From the NCBI RefSeq assembly GCF_007990265.1, contig NZ_BJWH01000010.1, positions 62,001 to 126,000 of the forward strand: a DNA stretch of 64,000 nt, given 5' to 3'. Positions 26,719-34,307 of this stretch are shown in pieces; the stretch's first letter is position 1, and the number at the start of each line of letters is the position of its first letter. Made by a program: the position numbers and the translations under genes. The stretch comes from Cellulomonas terrae (lineage in GTDB: Bacteria; Actinomycetota; Actinomycetes; Actinomycetales; Cellulomonadaceae). The notes below the pieces were generated by a model. That model ran no database searches. It was not told where the DNA came from and saw only the letters and a list, made by a program, of their open reading frames with translations.

Positions 26719-27765
26719 TCAGGTTCCTGCGCGGGAACGCTCGGCGATGCGCTGCTGGAGCAGCACGGCGACGACGATGATCACGCCCTTGGCGATGGCC
26801 TGGGCCGAGATGGACAGGTTGTTCTGCGTGAACACGTTGCTGAGCGTGGAGAAGATCAGGACGCCGAGGACGGTGCCGACGATGGTGCCGCGGCCGCCGA
26901 TGAGCAGGGTGCCGCCGATGACCACGGCCGCGATGGCGTCGAGCTCGTAGAGCTGGCCGTTGGTCGAGCTGCCGGCGGTGGTGCGGCCGAGCATCATGAC
27001 GCCGCCGATGCCCGCGGTCAGGCCGCACAGCGCGTAGAGGTACATCGTGTGGCGCTTGATCTTGATGCCCGCCAGCCGTGCGGCCTCGGGGTTGCCGCCG
27101 ACCGCGATGGTCCGGCGCCCGAACGTGGTCCGGTTGAGCAGGATCCAGCCCGCGACGGACACCAGGACGAAGATCCACACGAGCATCGGCACCCCGAGGG
27201 GCGACGAGCGGGCGAAGTCGAGGAAGCCGTCGACCTCGACGATCTGGGTCTGCCGGTTGGCGATGATCTCCGCCAGGCCACGGGCCGCGACGAGCATCGC
27301 CAGGGTGGCGATGAACGCGACGACTTTTCCGTAGGCGATGAGGACGCCGTTGATCAGGCCGGCCCCGAGACCGACGCCGATCCCGCACAGGACGATGATG
27401 ACCCAGTGCACGTCGTTGGCCATGGTCTGCGTCGCCAGGGTCGACGCCCACACCGACGCGAGGCCGATGACGGAGCCGACGGACAGGTCGATGCCGCCGC
27501 CCGTGATGACGAACGTCATCCCGATGCTGATCACCCCGACCACGGACGCGAGCCGCAGGATGGTGAGGACGTTGTCGATGCTGGCGAAGCGCTCGCCGGC
27601 GGTGATGACACCGAAGATGCACAGCGCCACCAGCGCGATCACCAGCCCGAGGTTGCGGCCGGTGGCTCCCTTGAGCAGCCCTCCCCGCTTCTCGCCGGGC
27701 TTGGCCACTCTCTCGATCCGGGCCGACTCGTCGGCGGCCGGGACGGTCACGTCCTGCTCGCTCAC
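26719..27765 (-). CDS. Sugar ABC transporter permease, CUT2 (RbsC type)
   Basis: 348 residues with about ten hydrophobic segments after a charged N-terminus of 30 residues. Family motifs: ITGGGIDLSVGSVIGL in the first third, GGNPEAARLAGI (about residue 215), and IGGTLLIGGRGTIVGT near the end. The GTG start at 27765 overlaps the ATPase stop (GTGA); a much longer open frame upstream is antisense shadow. It forms the membrane channel of the CUT2 importer with the RbsA-type ATPase and RbsB-type receptor. Confidence 0.95.
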   Translation of the reverse strand: MSEQDVTVPAADESARIERVAKPGEKRGGLLKGATGRNLGLVIALVALCIFGVITAGERFASIDNVLTILRLASVVGVISIGMTFVITGGGIDLSVGSVIGLASVWASTLATQTMANDVHWVIIVLCGIGVGLGAGLINGVLIAYGKVVAFIATLAMLVAARGLAEIIANRQTQIVEVDGFLDFARSSPLGVPMLVWIFVLVSVAGWILLNRTTFGRRTIAVGGNPEAARLAGIKIKRHTMYLYALCGLTAGIGGVMMLGRTTAGSSTNGQLYELDAIAAVVIGGTLLIGGRGTIVGTVLGVLIFSTLSNVFTQNNLSISAQAIAKGVIIVVAVLLQQRIAERSRAGT

Positions 27766-29288
27766 GCGGCACTTCCTTCCATGACGAGGTCGAGCACTCG
27801 GTGCTCGTCGATGCCGGACGCGGGTCCCTCGTGGACCACGCGCCCTTCGGAGATCACCAGGACGCGGTCGGACAGGCCGATCACCTCCGGGATGTCGCTG
27901 GACACGACCACGACGGCGGCGCCCTGGGCGGCGAGGTCGGCGATCAGGGCGTAGATCTCGGCCCGGGCGCCGACGTCGACGCCGCGGGTGGGCTCGTCGA
28001 GCAGCAGGACCCGGCAGCCGTGCACGAGCCAGCGCGCCAGCAGGACCTTCTGCTGGTTGCCGCCGGACAGCGTGCGGGCGCTGCGGTCGGGGTCCGACGG
28101 GCGGACGTCGAGCGACTCGATCTGCTCGCGCGCCACCTTGCGCTCGGCGCCCTCGTCGAGGAACGACGCGTTCGCGTTGCGCGCGAACGTCGAGAGCGTG
28201 ATGTTGCGGTAGACCGGCTCGTCGAGGATCAGGCCCTGGCTCTTGCGCTCCTCCGGGCACAGGCCGATGCCGGCCGTGACCGCGTCGCTGACCGACCCGG
28301 CGCGCAGCCGGCGGTCCTCGACCTGGACGGTCCCGGCGGTCGCCTTGCGCGCCCCGAACACGGTCTCCAGGATCTCGGTGCGGCCCGAGCCGACGAGCCC
28401 GGCCAGCCCCACGACCTCGCCGGCACGGACCTCGAACGACACGTCGGTGAACGCCCCGCGCAGCGACAGGCCGTCGACGCTCAGCACGGTGGCGGCGTCG
28501 GCTGCGACGGTGTCGCGGGCGGGGATGGCGTACTCGACGCTGCGACCGGTCATGAGCTTGATGAGCTCCGCGGTGGGCGTGTCCGCGACCGGCAGCCCGG
28601 TGGCCACGGTCCGGCCGTCCTTGAGCACGGTGATCCGGTCGCCGATCTGCCGGATCTCGTCGAGCCGGTGGGAGATGTAGACCACGGCCACGCCGGCCGC
28701 GGTGAGCTCGCGGACCACGCGGAAGAGGTTGGTGACCTCCTCCGCGTCGAGGACCGCGGACGGCTCGTCCATGACGATGACCCGGGCGTCGTGCGACAGG
28801 GCGCGGGCCATGCTGACGATCTGCTTGCCGGCGGCCGAGAGCCGTCCGACCTCGCGGTGCGGGGACAGGTCGCCGTGGCCGAGGCGCTTGAGCAGGGCAC
28901 GGGTGCTGGCGGTGGCCGCGCGGCGCTGCGAGAACCCGGCGGTGGCCAGCTCGTGGCCGAGGTAGATGTTCTCCGCGACGGAGAGCCCGTCGACGACGTC
29001 GAGCTCCTGGTACATCGTCGCGATGCCGAGCTTGAGACCCGCGACCGGGTGCGTGATGGTGACGGGCTTGCCGTCCAGGAGGATCTCGCCCTCGGTGGGC
29101 TGGTGGGCACCGGCGAGCACCTTGATGAGCGTGGACTTGCCGGCGCCGTTCTGGCCCAGGAGGCAGTGGACCTCGCCGGCCCGGATCTCCAGGTCGACAC
29201 CGTCCAGCGCCCGGGCTCCCGGGAACTGCTTCACGATTCCGCGCATCTGCAGCAGCGGCGGGTCTTCTGTTCGGTCCGCATTGACCAT
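27762..29288 (-). CDS. Sugar ABC transporter ATP-binding protein, CUT2 (RbsA type)
   Basis: 508 residues containing two fused ATPase domains, the CUT2 arrangement. Domain 1 (about 10-240) has Walker A GQNGAGKST, the variant signature LSAAGKQIVSMARAL and Walker B VIVMDEPSAV. Domain 2 (about 260-505) has a degenerate Walker A (GLVGSGRTE), as usual for this family, a good signature LSGGNQQKVLLARWL and VLLLDEPTRGVD. The start used is ATG 29288, reading MVNADRTED. It opens the transporter operon and is divergent from the ROK gene across an inverted repeat. Confidence 0.95.
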   Translation of the reverse strand: MVNADRTEDPPLLQMRGIVKQFPGARALDGVDLEIRAGEVHCLLGQNGAGKSTLIKVLAGAHQPTEGEILLDGKPVTITHPVAGLKLGIATMYQELDVVDGLSVAENIYLGHELATAGFSQRRAATASTRALLKRLGHGDLSPHREVGRLSAAGKQIVSMARALSHDARVIVMDEPSAVLDAEEVTNLFRVVRELTAAGVAVVYISHRLDEIRQIGDRITVLKDGRTVATGLPVADTPTAELIKLMTGRSVEYAIPARDTVAADAATVLSVDGLSLRGAFTDVSFEVRAGEVVGLAGLVGSGRTEILETVFGARKATAGTVQVEDRRLRAGSVSDAVTAGIGLCPEERKSQGLILDEPVYRNITLSTFARNANASFLDEGAERKVAREQIESLDVRPSDPDRSARTLSGGNQQKVLLARWLVHGCRVLLLDEPTRGVDVGARAEIYALIADLAAQGAAVVVVSSDIPEVIGLSDRVLVISEGRVVHEGPASGIDEHRVLDLVMEGSAA

Positions 29289-29338
29289 GACCAGGAACGT
29301 AGGACCACTTCTGTCGCCGGTCAAGCAAAAGTCGCCAC

Positions 29339-29359
29339 TCGTGTGGCACAGTTACACGA
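29339..29359. promoter_or_regulatory. Inverted repeat, candidate ROK operator
   Basis: TCGTGT and ACACGA form a perfect 6-bp inverted repeat separated by nine bases, centred in the 108-base gap between the divergent ATPase and ROK genes. It is a plausible binding site for the ROK regulator; no similar site was found upstream of the second ROK gene. Confidence 0.5.
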
Positions 29360-29396
29360 ACGTGACCTACAGAAGGCGGAATGGTTCACTGTGCGC

Positions 29397-30566
29397 ATGG
29401 ACGAGCTACTGAAGTTCGCTCCTCGGCCGACGGGCGCCGGGGACATGTTCCAGCTCCTCCGTGACCGCCAGCCCCGGACCCGGTCCGACCTGGCCACGCT
29501 CACCGGGCAAGCGCGTTCCACGATCGCCGCCCGGGTGGATCTCCTCCTGTCGTCGGGATTCGTCGCGCCCGCGGGCGAGGCCAGCTCGACCGGCGGCCGA
29601 CCGCCCGCCACCTTCGCGTTCAACCCCGCCGCCCGCGTCGTGCTGGCCGTCGACCTCGGCGCCACCCACTCGCGCCTCGCGCTGACCGACCTCGTGGGCA
29701 CCGTCCTGGCCGAGCACCACGAGCCCATCGCCATCGCCGAGGGCCCCGGCCCCGTGCTCGACCGCGTCGTCGAGCTCGGCCTCGACCTGCTCAGCACCGC
29801 CGGCCGCCCCGTCAGCGACCTGGTCAGCGTCGGGGTGGGCCTGCCCGGCCCCGTCGAGCACTCGACCGGACGCCCCATCAACCCGCCGATCATGCCGGGC
29901 TGGGACGACGCCGACGTGCCCGGGCTCCTCGCCCGCAAGCTGCGCGTCCCCGTGCTCGTGGACAACGACGTCAACGTGATGGCCCTGGGCGAGCACACCT
30001 CCGAGTGGCCCGAGGTGGACCACCTCCTGTTCGTCAAGGTCGCCACCGGCATCGGCGCCGGGATCATCTCCGACGGCCAGATCCGCCGGGGCGCCCAGGG
30101 TGCCGCCGGCGACCTCGGGCACATCGCGGTGCCGGGCGGGCTCGACCTGCCGTGCCGCTGCGGCAACACCGGCTGCCTCGAGGCGGTCGCCAGCGGGCCG
30201 GCCATCGCGAACGCCCTGGCGAACGCCGCCACCAGCGCCGACGTCGTCGCGCTCGTGCGGGCCGGGGACCTCGACGCCAGCCGCGAGGTCCGGGCGGCCG
30301 GCCGGCACATCGGCGAGGTCCTCGCCGCCTGCGTGAGCATGCTGAACCCGTCCGTCATCGTCATCGGCGGCGTCGTGGCCGAGGCCGGGGAGCACCTGCT
30401 CGCCGGCATCCGCGAGGTCGTCTACCGCCGGTCCCTCCCGCTGGCCACGCAGCACCTGCGCATCGTCGCGTCCCGCACCAAGGGACGCGCCGGCGTGCTC
30501 GGAGCGAGCGCGATGGCCTCCGACCACGTCCTGTCCGCCGCTGCGATCGACGCCCTGATCAGCTAG
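29397..30566 (+). CDS. ROK-family transcriptional regulator
   Basis: 389 residues. The N-terminal winged helix-turn-helix (about 15-70) includes MFQLLRDRQPRTRSDLATLT and ARSTIAARVDLLLSSG. The C-terminal ROK sugar-kinase-like domain includes VDLGATHSRLALTD, DNDVNVMALGEH, the metal-binding CRCGNTGCLEAV and GAQGAAGDLGHIAV. It probably represses the divergent CUT2 transporter and the catabolic genes until a sugar binds. ATG 29397 is chosen; the in-frame GTG at 29391 is possible. TTCACT ends six bases upstream and no ribosome binding site is seen. Confidence 0.93.
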   Translation: MDELLKFAPRPTGAGDMFQLLRDRQPRTRSDLATLTGQARSTIAARVDLLLSSGFVAPAGEASSTGGRPPATFAFNPAARVVLAVDLGATHSRLALTDLVGTVLAEHHEPIAIAEGPGPVLDRVVELGLDLLSTAGRPVSDLVSVGVGLPGPVEHSTGRPINPPIMPGWDDADVPGLLARKLRVPVLVDNDVNVMALGEHTSEWPEVDHLLFVKVATGIGAGIISDGQIRRGAQGAAGDLGHIAVPGGLDLPCRCGNTGCLEAVASGPAIANALANAATSADVVALVRAGDLDASREVRAAGRHIGEVLAACVSMLNPSVIVIGGVVAEAGEHLLAGIREVVYRRSLPLATQHLRIVASRTKGRAGVLGASAMASDHVLSAAAIDALIS

Positions 30567-30577
30567 GAGACCCCGTC

Positions 30578-31234
30578 GTGACCGAGCAACGTCGAGCCCT
30601 CGTCGTCCGCGGCGGGTGGGACGGGCACGCCCCCGAGGAAGCCGTCGACCTGTTCGTGCCGTTCCTGCGCGAGCACGACTTCGACGTCGTCGTCGAGGGC
30701 TCGCTCGAGGCCTACGCGGACGCCGAGCTCATGGCAGCCACCGACCTGGTGGTCCAGTGCTGGACCATGGGCGACATCCTGGCCGACGAGCTGCGCGGCC
30801 TGCGCACCGCCGTCGCCGCCGGCACCGGGTTCGCCGGTTGGCACGGCGGGATCGTCGACTCGTTCCGGGTCGCCACCGACTACCTCCAGCTCGTCGGCGC
30901 GCAGTTCGCCGCCCACCCCGGCGGCCCCCTGGTCGAGCACACCATCGAGATCACCGGGGACCACCCGATCGTCGAGGGGGTGCACGACTTCACGCTGCGG
31001 TCCGAGCAGTACTGGCTGCTGACCGACCCGCTCAACGACGTGCTGGCGACGACCACCATCACACCGGGCCCCGACGACCCGTGGCACCGGCCCGTCACCT
31101 CTCCCGCCGTCTGGACGCGCCGCTGGGGCGCCGGCCGCGTGTTCGTCTGCGCACCCGGGCACCTGCTGGCCGACCTCGAGGTGCCCGCGGTGCGGACGAT
31201 CATCGAGCGCGGGCTGCTCTGGGCGTCCCGCTGA
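30578..31234 (+). CDS. ThuA-like protein (trehalose-utilisation family)
   Basis: 218 residues, glutamine-amidotransferase-like fold of the ThuA family. Recognisable parts are ALVVRGGWDGHAPEEAVDLF, VVQCWTMGDI, GFAGWHGGIVDSF and VWTRRWGAGRVFVCAPGH. In rhizobia ThuA works with the Gfo/Idh protein ThuB in oxidising trehalose and related disaccharides to 3-keto forms. The GTG start has a good AGGAGA site 8 bases upstream. It begins 11 bases after the ROK stop and is probably co-transcribed with it, divergent from the transporter and oxidoreductase genes of the same locus. Confidence 0.9.
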   Translation: MTEQRRALVVRGGWDGHAPEEAVDLFVPFLREHDFDVVVEGSLEAYADAELMAATDLVVQCWTMGDILADELRGLRTAVAAGTGFAGWHGGIVDSFRVATDYLQLVGAQFAAHPGGPLVEHTIEITGDHPIVEGVHDFTLRSEQYWLLTDPLNDVLATTTITPGPDDPWHRPVTSPAVWTRRWGAGRVFVCAPGHLLADLEVPAVRTIIERGLLWASR

Positions 31235-31284
31235 GTGATCGCACGGTGAGAACCGGTCCGCCGGTCGGGTAGGTTCGTCGCGCC

Positions 31285-31396
31285 AACGCCGGGGAGCTCG
31301 AGACAGTCGGGCTGAGAGGACGTGCCAGGACACCAGACGGTGTCAGCGCAGGTCGACCCGAGAACCTGAACTGGGTAATGCCAGCGGAGGGATGCG
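31285..31396 (+). ncRNA. TPP riboswitch (THI element)
   Basis: The conserved aptamer pieces are all present in order: GGGGAGCT (31291-31298), GGCTGAGAGG (31310-31319), then ACCCGAGAACCTGAACTGGG up to TAATGCCAGCGGAGGGATG at the 3' side. They bind thiamine pyrophosphate. The following hairpin and ribosome binding site probably form the expression platform, so high TPP should switch off the transport operon downstream. Confidence 0.96.
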
Positions 31397-31458
31397 CCAC
31401 CGAGCGCGGCGTGGGCGGTCGTGCCCGTCGCCGGGCCCCCGCCGTCGTCGTCCCCGGA

Positions 31459-31496
31459 GGGTGGACCTGTGCTGCGTGTGCCCGGTCCGACCACCC
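31459..31496 (+). promoter_or_regulatory. Expression-platform hairpin before the riboswitch-controlled operon
   Basis: GGGTGG (31459-31464) can pair with CCACCC (31491-31496), which directly abuts the GGAGG ribosome binding site at 31497. This position suits control of translation start by the upstream aptamer. Alternative pairings were not modelled. Confidence 0.5.
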
Positions 31497-31507
31497 GGAG
31501 GAACACC

Positions 31508-31801
31508 GTGCTCGCACAGATCCAGGTCTCCCCCCGCCCGAGCGGGACCGACGACGACCGCTACGCCTACGTCGACGCCGCCATCGCGGTCATCCAGCAG
31601 TCCGGCCTCGTCTACGAGGTCGGCGCCATGGGCACCACCATCCAGGGCACGCCCGACCAGATCTGGCCGCTGCTGCGCGCCGTGCACGAGGCGACCGTGC
31701 TGGCGGGCGCGTCGGCGGTCTCCAGCGTGATCAAGGTCGGGCAGGGCAAGGACGACGCCGGACCGACGATCGCGGACCTCGTGGGCAAGTTCCGGGCCTG
31801 A
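31508..31801 (+). CDS. Thiamine-binding protein, MTH1187/YkoF type
   Basis: 97 residues. Small ferredoxin-like domain of the MTH1187 thiamine-binding family, with LAQIQVSPRPSGTDDDRYAY and GAMGTTIQGTPDQIWPLLRA. The start is GTG 31508 with a GGAGG site six bases away; a longer frame begins inside the riboswitch and is not used. It is the first gene of a riboswitch-controlled operon with the permease, receptor and ATPase of a thiamine-precursor importer. In the YkoF family such proteins bind thiamine or its pyrimidine; the exact job here is inferred. Confidence 0.88.
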   Translation: MLAQIQVSPRPSGTDDDRYAYVDAAIAVIQQSGLVYEVGAMGTTIQGTPDQIWPLLRAVHEATVLAGASAVSSVIKVGQGKDDAGPTIADLVGKFRA

Positions 31802-31805
31802 GGCC

Positions 31806-32588
31806 GTGCACCGCTGGCGTCGTGTCGTCGCACCGGCGGTGGCCGGGCTCGTGCTGCTCGTCGGCTGGGAGGTCGGGGTGCGCCTGTCGGACCTCCCGGC
31901 ATTCGTCCTGCCGCCGCCGTCGCAGGTCGCCCGCACCGCGGTCGAGGTCGCACCGCTGCTCGGCGACGACGTCGCCACCACCCTGACGGAAGCCGGCCTC
32001 GGCCTGCTCGTCGGGGCCGTCGTCGGGCTGCTGCTCGCGGTGCTCATCGCCGCGTTCCCGCTGGTCTCGGACACCGTCTACCCCCTGGTCACGCTGACGC
32101 AGACCGTGCCGACCGTCGTGCTCGCCCCGCTGCTCATCCTCTGGGCGGGGTTCGGGCTGCTCCCGAAGGTGGTGCTCGTCGCGCTCACGGCGTTCTTCCC
32201 GGTGCTCGTCGCCTCGGTGACCGCCATGGCCGCCGTCGACGCGGAGCACGCCGAGATGGTCGCCGGGCTCGGCGGCACGCGCCGGCACCAGTTCTGGCTC
32301 GTGCAGCTGCCCGCGTCGGTGCCCGGTGCGCTCGGTGGCCTGCGGGTCGCCGCGACGTACGCGATCGGCGCGGCCGTCGTCGCCGAGTACCTCGCCGGCC
32401 AGAGCGGCCTGGGCGTGTTCGTCCAACGCTCGCGCAAGGGCTACGAGGTCGACCAGATCCTCGTCGCCGTCGCCCTCGTGGCCGGTCTCACCGGCCTGCT
32501 GTTCCTGCTCGTCGACGGTCTCGCCCGCCTCGCCACCCCGTGGCAGCGGCCGTCGTCCACCCCTCGTCCTGGAAGGACCCCCGCATGA
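31806..32588 (+). CDS. Thiamine-precursor ABC transporter permease (ThiX type)
   Basis: 260 residues, ABC permease of the SsuC/TauC/ThiX group. Six predicted membrane helices; the EAA-like loop includes EHAEMVAGLGGTRRHQF. The GTG start at 31806 follows the thiamine-binding gene by four bases. The stop overlaps the receptor start (ATGA). The riboswitch upstream and the Thi5-like receptor downstream point to a pyrimidine (HMP/FAMP) substrate and away from sulfonates. Confidence 0.92.
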   Translation: MHRWRRVVAPAVAGLVLLVGWEVGVRLSDLPAFVLPPPSQVARTAVEVAPLLGDDVATTLTEAGLGLLVGAVVGLLLAVLIAAFPLVSDTVYPLVTLTQTVPTVVLAPLLILWAGFGLLPKVVLVALTAFFPVLVASVTAMAAVDAEHAEMVAGLGGTRRHQFWLVQLPASVPGALGGLRVAATYAIGAAVVAEYLAGQSGLGVFVQRSRKGYEVDQILVAVALVAGLTGLLFLLVDGLARLATPWQRPSSTPRPGRTPA

Positions 32589-33574
32589 GAACACGTCTCG
32601 TCGCTGCTGCCGCCAGCCTCTCGCTGCTCACCGCCTGCACGGCCGTCGCCGCCGACCAACCGGCGCTCCGACCCGTGTCCGTCATCCTCGACTGGACGCC
32701 GAACACCAACCACTCCGGTCTCTACCTCGCGCAGGCGCGCGGCTACTTCGCCGACGCGGGGATCGACCTGACGATCGTCGAGCCCGGCGACACGTCCGGC
32801 CTGCAGCTGCTCGCCGCGGGCAAGGCCGACTTCGCGTTCTCCGTGGCCGAGGGCCTCGTGCCCGCACGGGAGCAGGGCGCCGAGGTCGTCTCGGTGGCGA
32901 CCGTCATCCAGCACAACACCTCCAGCCTGATCTCCCTGACCGAGTCCGGCATCACCCGGCCCCGGGACCTGGCGGGCCACTCCTACGGCTCGTACGGCTC
33001 GGAGCTCGAGGAGGCTCTCATCCGCACGCTCGTCGAGTGCGACGGCGGCGACCCGGACGCCGTCGAGCTCACCCCGCTGTCGAGCGACGACTTCCGGATC
33101 GGCCTGACGGAGCACCAGTTCGACACCGCGTGGGTCTTCGACGCGTGGGACACCATCCGGCTCGGCCAGATCGACGGGCTGGACGTGTCGACGATCCCGT
33201 TCCTCGAGCACACCGACTGCATCCCCGACTGGTACACGCCGCTCGTCGCGACCTCCCAGCAGCACCTCGACGACGACCCCGAGCTGGTCCGCGAGTTCCT
33301 CGCCGCGCTCACCCACGGGTACGAGGACGCCATCGCCGAGCCGCAGGCCGCCGCCGACGCGATCCACGAGGCCGCCCCCGAGATCGACGAGGAGCTGCTC
33401 GCCCTCAGCGCGCAGTGGCTCGCGCCCCGCTACACCGACGACCCCGAGCACTGGGGCGTCCAGGAGGCGACGGTGTGGGACGACTTCGTCGGCTTCCTGC
33501 AGGACAACGACCTCGCCGGGGCGGACTTCGACACGGATGCGGCATGGACCGATGACTTCCTCCCTGTCGACTGA
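32585..33574 (+). CDS. Thiamine-precursor binding lipoprotein (ThiY, NMT1/THI5-like)
   Basis: 329 residues. A lipoprotein signal (MRTRLVAAAASLSLLTAC, lipobox LTAC) anchors it outside the membrane. The mature protein is NMT1/THI5-like: VILDWTPNTNHSGLYLAQA near the N-terminus is the family hallmark. This family binds HMP, FAMP or thiamine. The start is ATG 32585, overlapping the permease stop; 15 extra upstream codons would spoil the signal peptide. The downstream ATPase gene starts inside its 3' end. Confidence 0.92.
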   Translation: MRTRLVAAAASLSLLTACTAVAADQPALRPVSVILDWTPNTNHSGLYLAQARGYFADAGIDLTIVEPGDTSGLQLLAAGKADFAFSVAEGLVPAREQGAEVVSVATVIQHNTSSLISLTESGITRPRDLAGHSYGSYGSELEEALIRTLVECDGGDPDAVELTPLSSDDFRIGLTEHQFDTAWVFDAWDTIRLGQIDGLDVSTIPFLEHTDCIPDWYTPLVATSQQHLDDDPELVREFLAALTHGYEDAIAEPQAAADAIHEAAPEIDEELLALSAQWLAPRYTDDPEHWGVQEATVWDDFVGFLQDNDLAGADFDTDAAWTDDFLPVD

Positions 33575-34307
33575 GGCGCCGCCGACCTCGACCCCGGCGC
33601 TCGAGGTCGCCGGACTGACGGTGACGTTCCCGGGCGCGCGGGAGGTGGTCGCCCTCCAGGACGTCGACCTGCAGGTACGCGTCGGTGAGTTCGTGGCGGT
33701 CGTGGGCCCGTCCGGCTGCGGCAAGTCCACGCTCCTGCGCGTCCTGGCGGGACTGACGCCGGCGGGCGCTCGCGTGAGCGGCCGGACGACGGTCGGCCCG
33801 GCCACGGCCTGGATGCCGCAGCGGGACGGGCTGCTCCCGTGGCGCCGGGCGCTGCCGAACGCCCTGGTCGGCGCCCGCATCGCCGGCCAGGACCGGGCGA
33901 CCGCCGACGCCCGGGCGCGCGAGCTGTTCGACGAGTTCGGGTTGACGGGCTTCGAGCGGGCCTGGACGCACGAGCTGTCCGGCGGCATGCGCCAGCGCCT
34001 CGCCCTGCTCCGGACCTGCCTGCCCGGGCGCCCGGTGCTGCTGCTCGACGAGCCGTTCGGCGCGCTCGACGCGATCACCCGACGCCGCATGAACGCGTGG
34101 CTGGCAGGTGTCGACCTCGCCGGTCACGGGCGCGCGGTGGTGCTGGTCACGCACGACGTCGACGAGGCGCTGCTGCTCGCGGACCGCGTGGTGGTGCTCT
34201 CGGACCGGCCCGGTCGCGTGGTCCTCGACCTCAGAGTGCCGCGGGACGGGACGGACGGGGCGCGCCGCTCGCTGCTGGAGGCGCTCGACCCGGAGGGCAC
34301 ATCATGA
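33552..34307 (+). CDS. Thiamine-precursor ABC transporter ATPase (ThiZ type)
   Basis: 251 residues, with Walker A VGPSGCGKSTLLR, signature LSGGMRQRLALL and Walker B VLLLDEPFGALD, followed by the H-loop VTHDVDEALLL. It is the ATPase of the riboswitch-controlled importer. The start is ATG 33552, overlapping the receptor gene by 23 bases; an ATG 15 bases upstream is possible. The 3' end overlaps by six bases the end of the convergent MFS gene. Confidence 0.92.
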   Translation: MTSSLSTEAPPTSTPALEVAGLTVTFPGAREVVALQDVDLQVRVGEFVAVVGPSGCGKSTLLRVLAGLTPAGARVSGRTTVGPATAWMPQRDGLLPWRRALPNALVGARIAGQDRATADARARELFDEFGLTGFERAWTHELSGGMRQRLALLRTCLPGRPVLLLDEPFGALDAITRRRMNAWLAGVDLAGHGRAVVLVTHDVDEALLLADRVVVLSDRPGRVVLDLRVPRDGTDGARRSLLEALDPEGTS

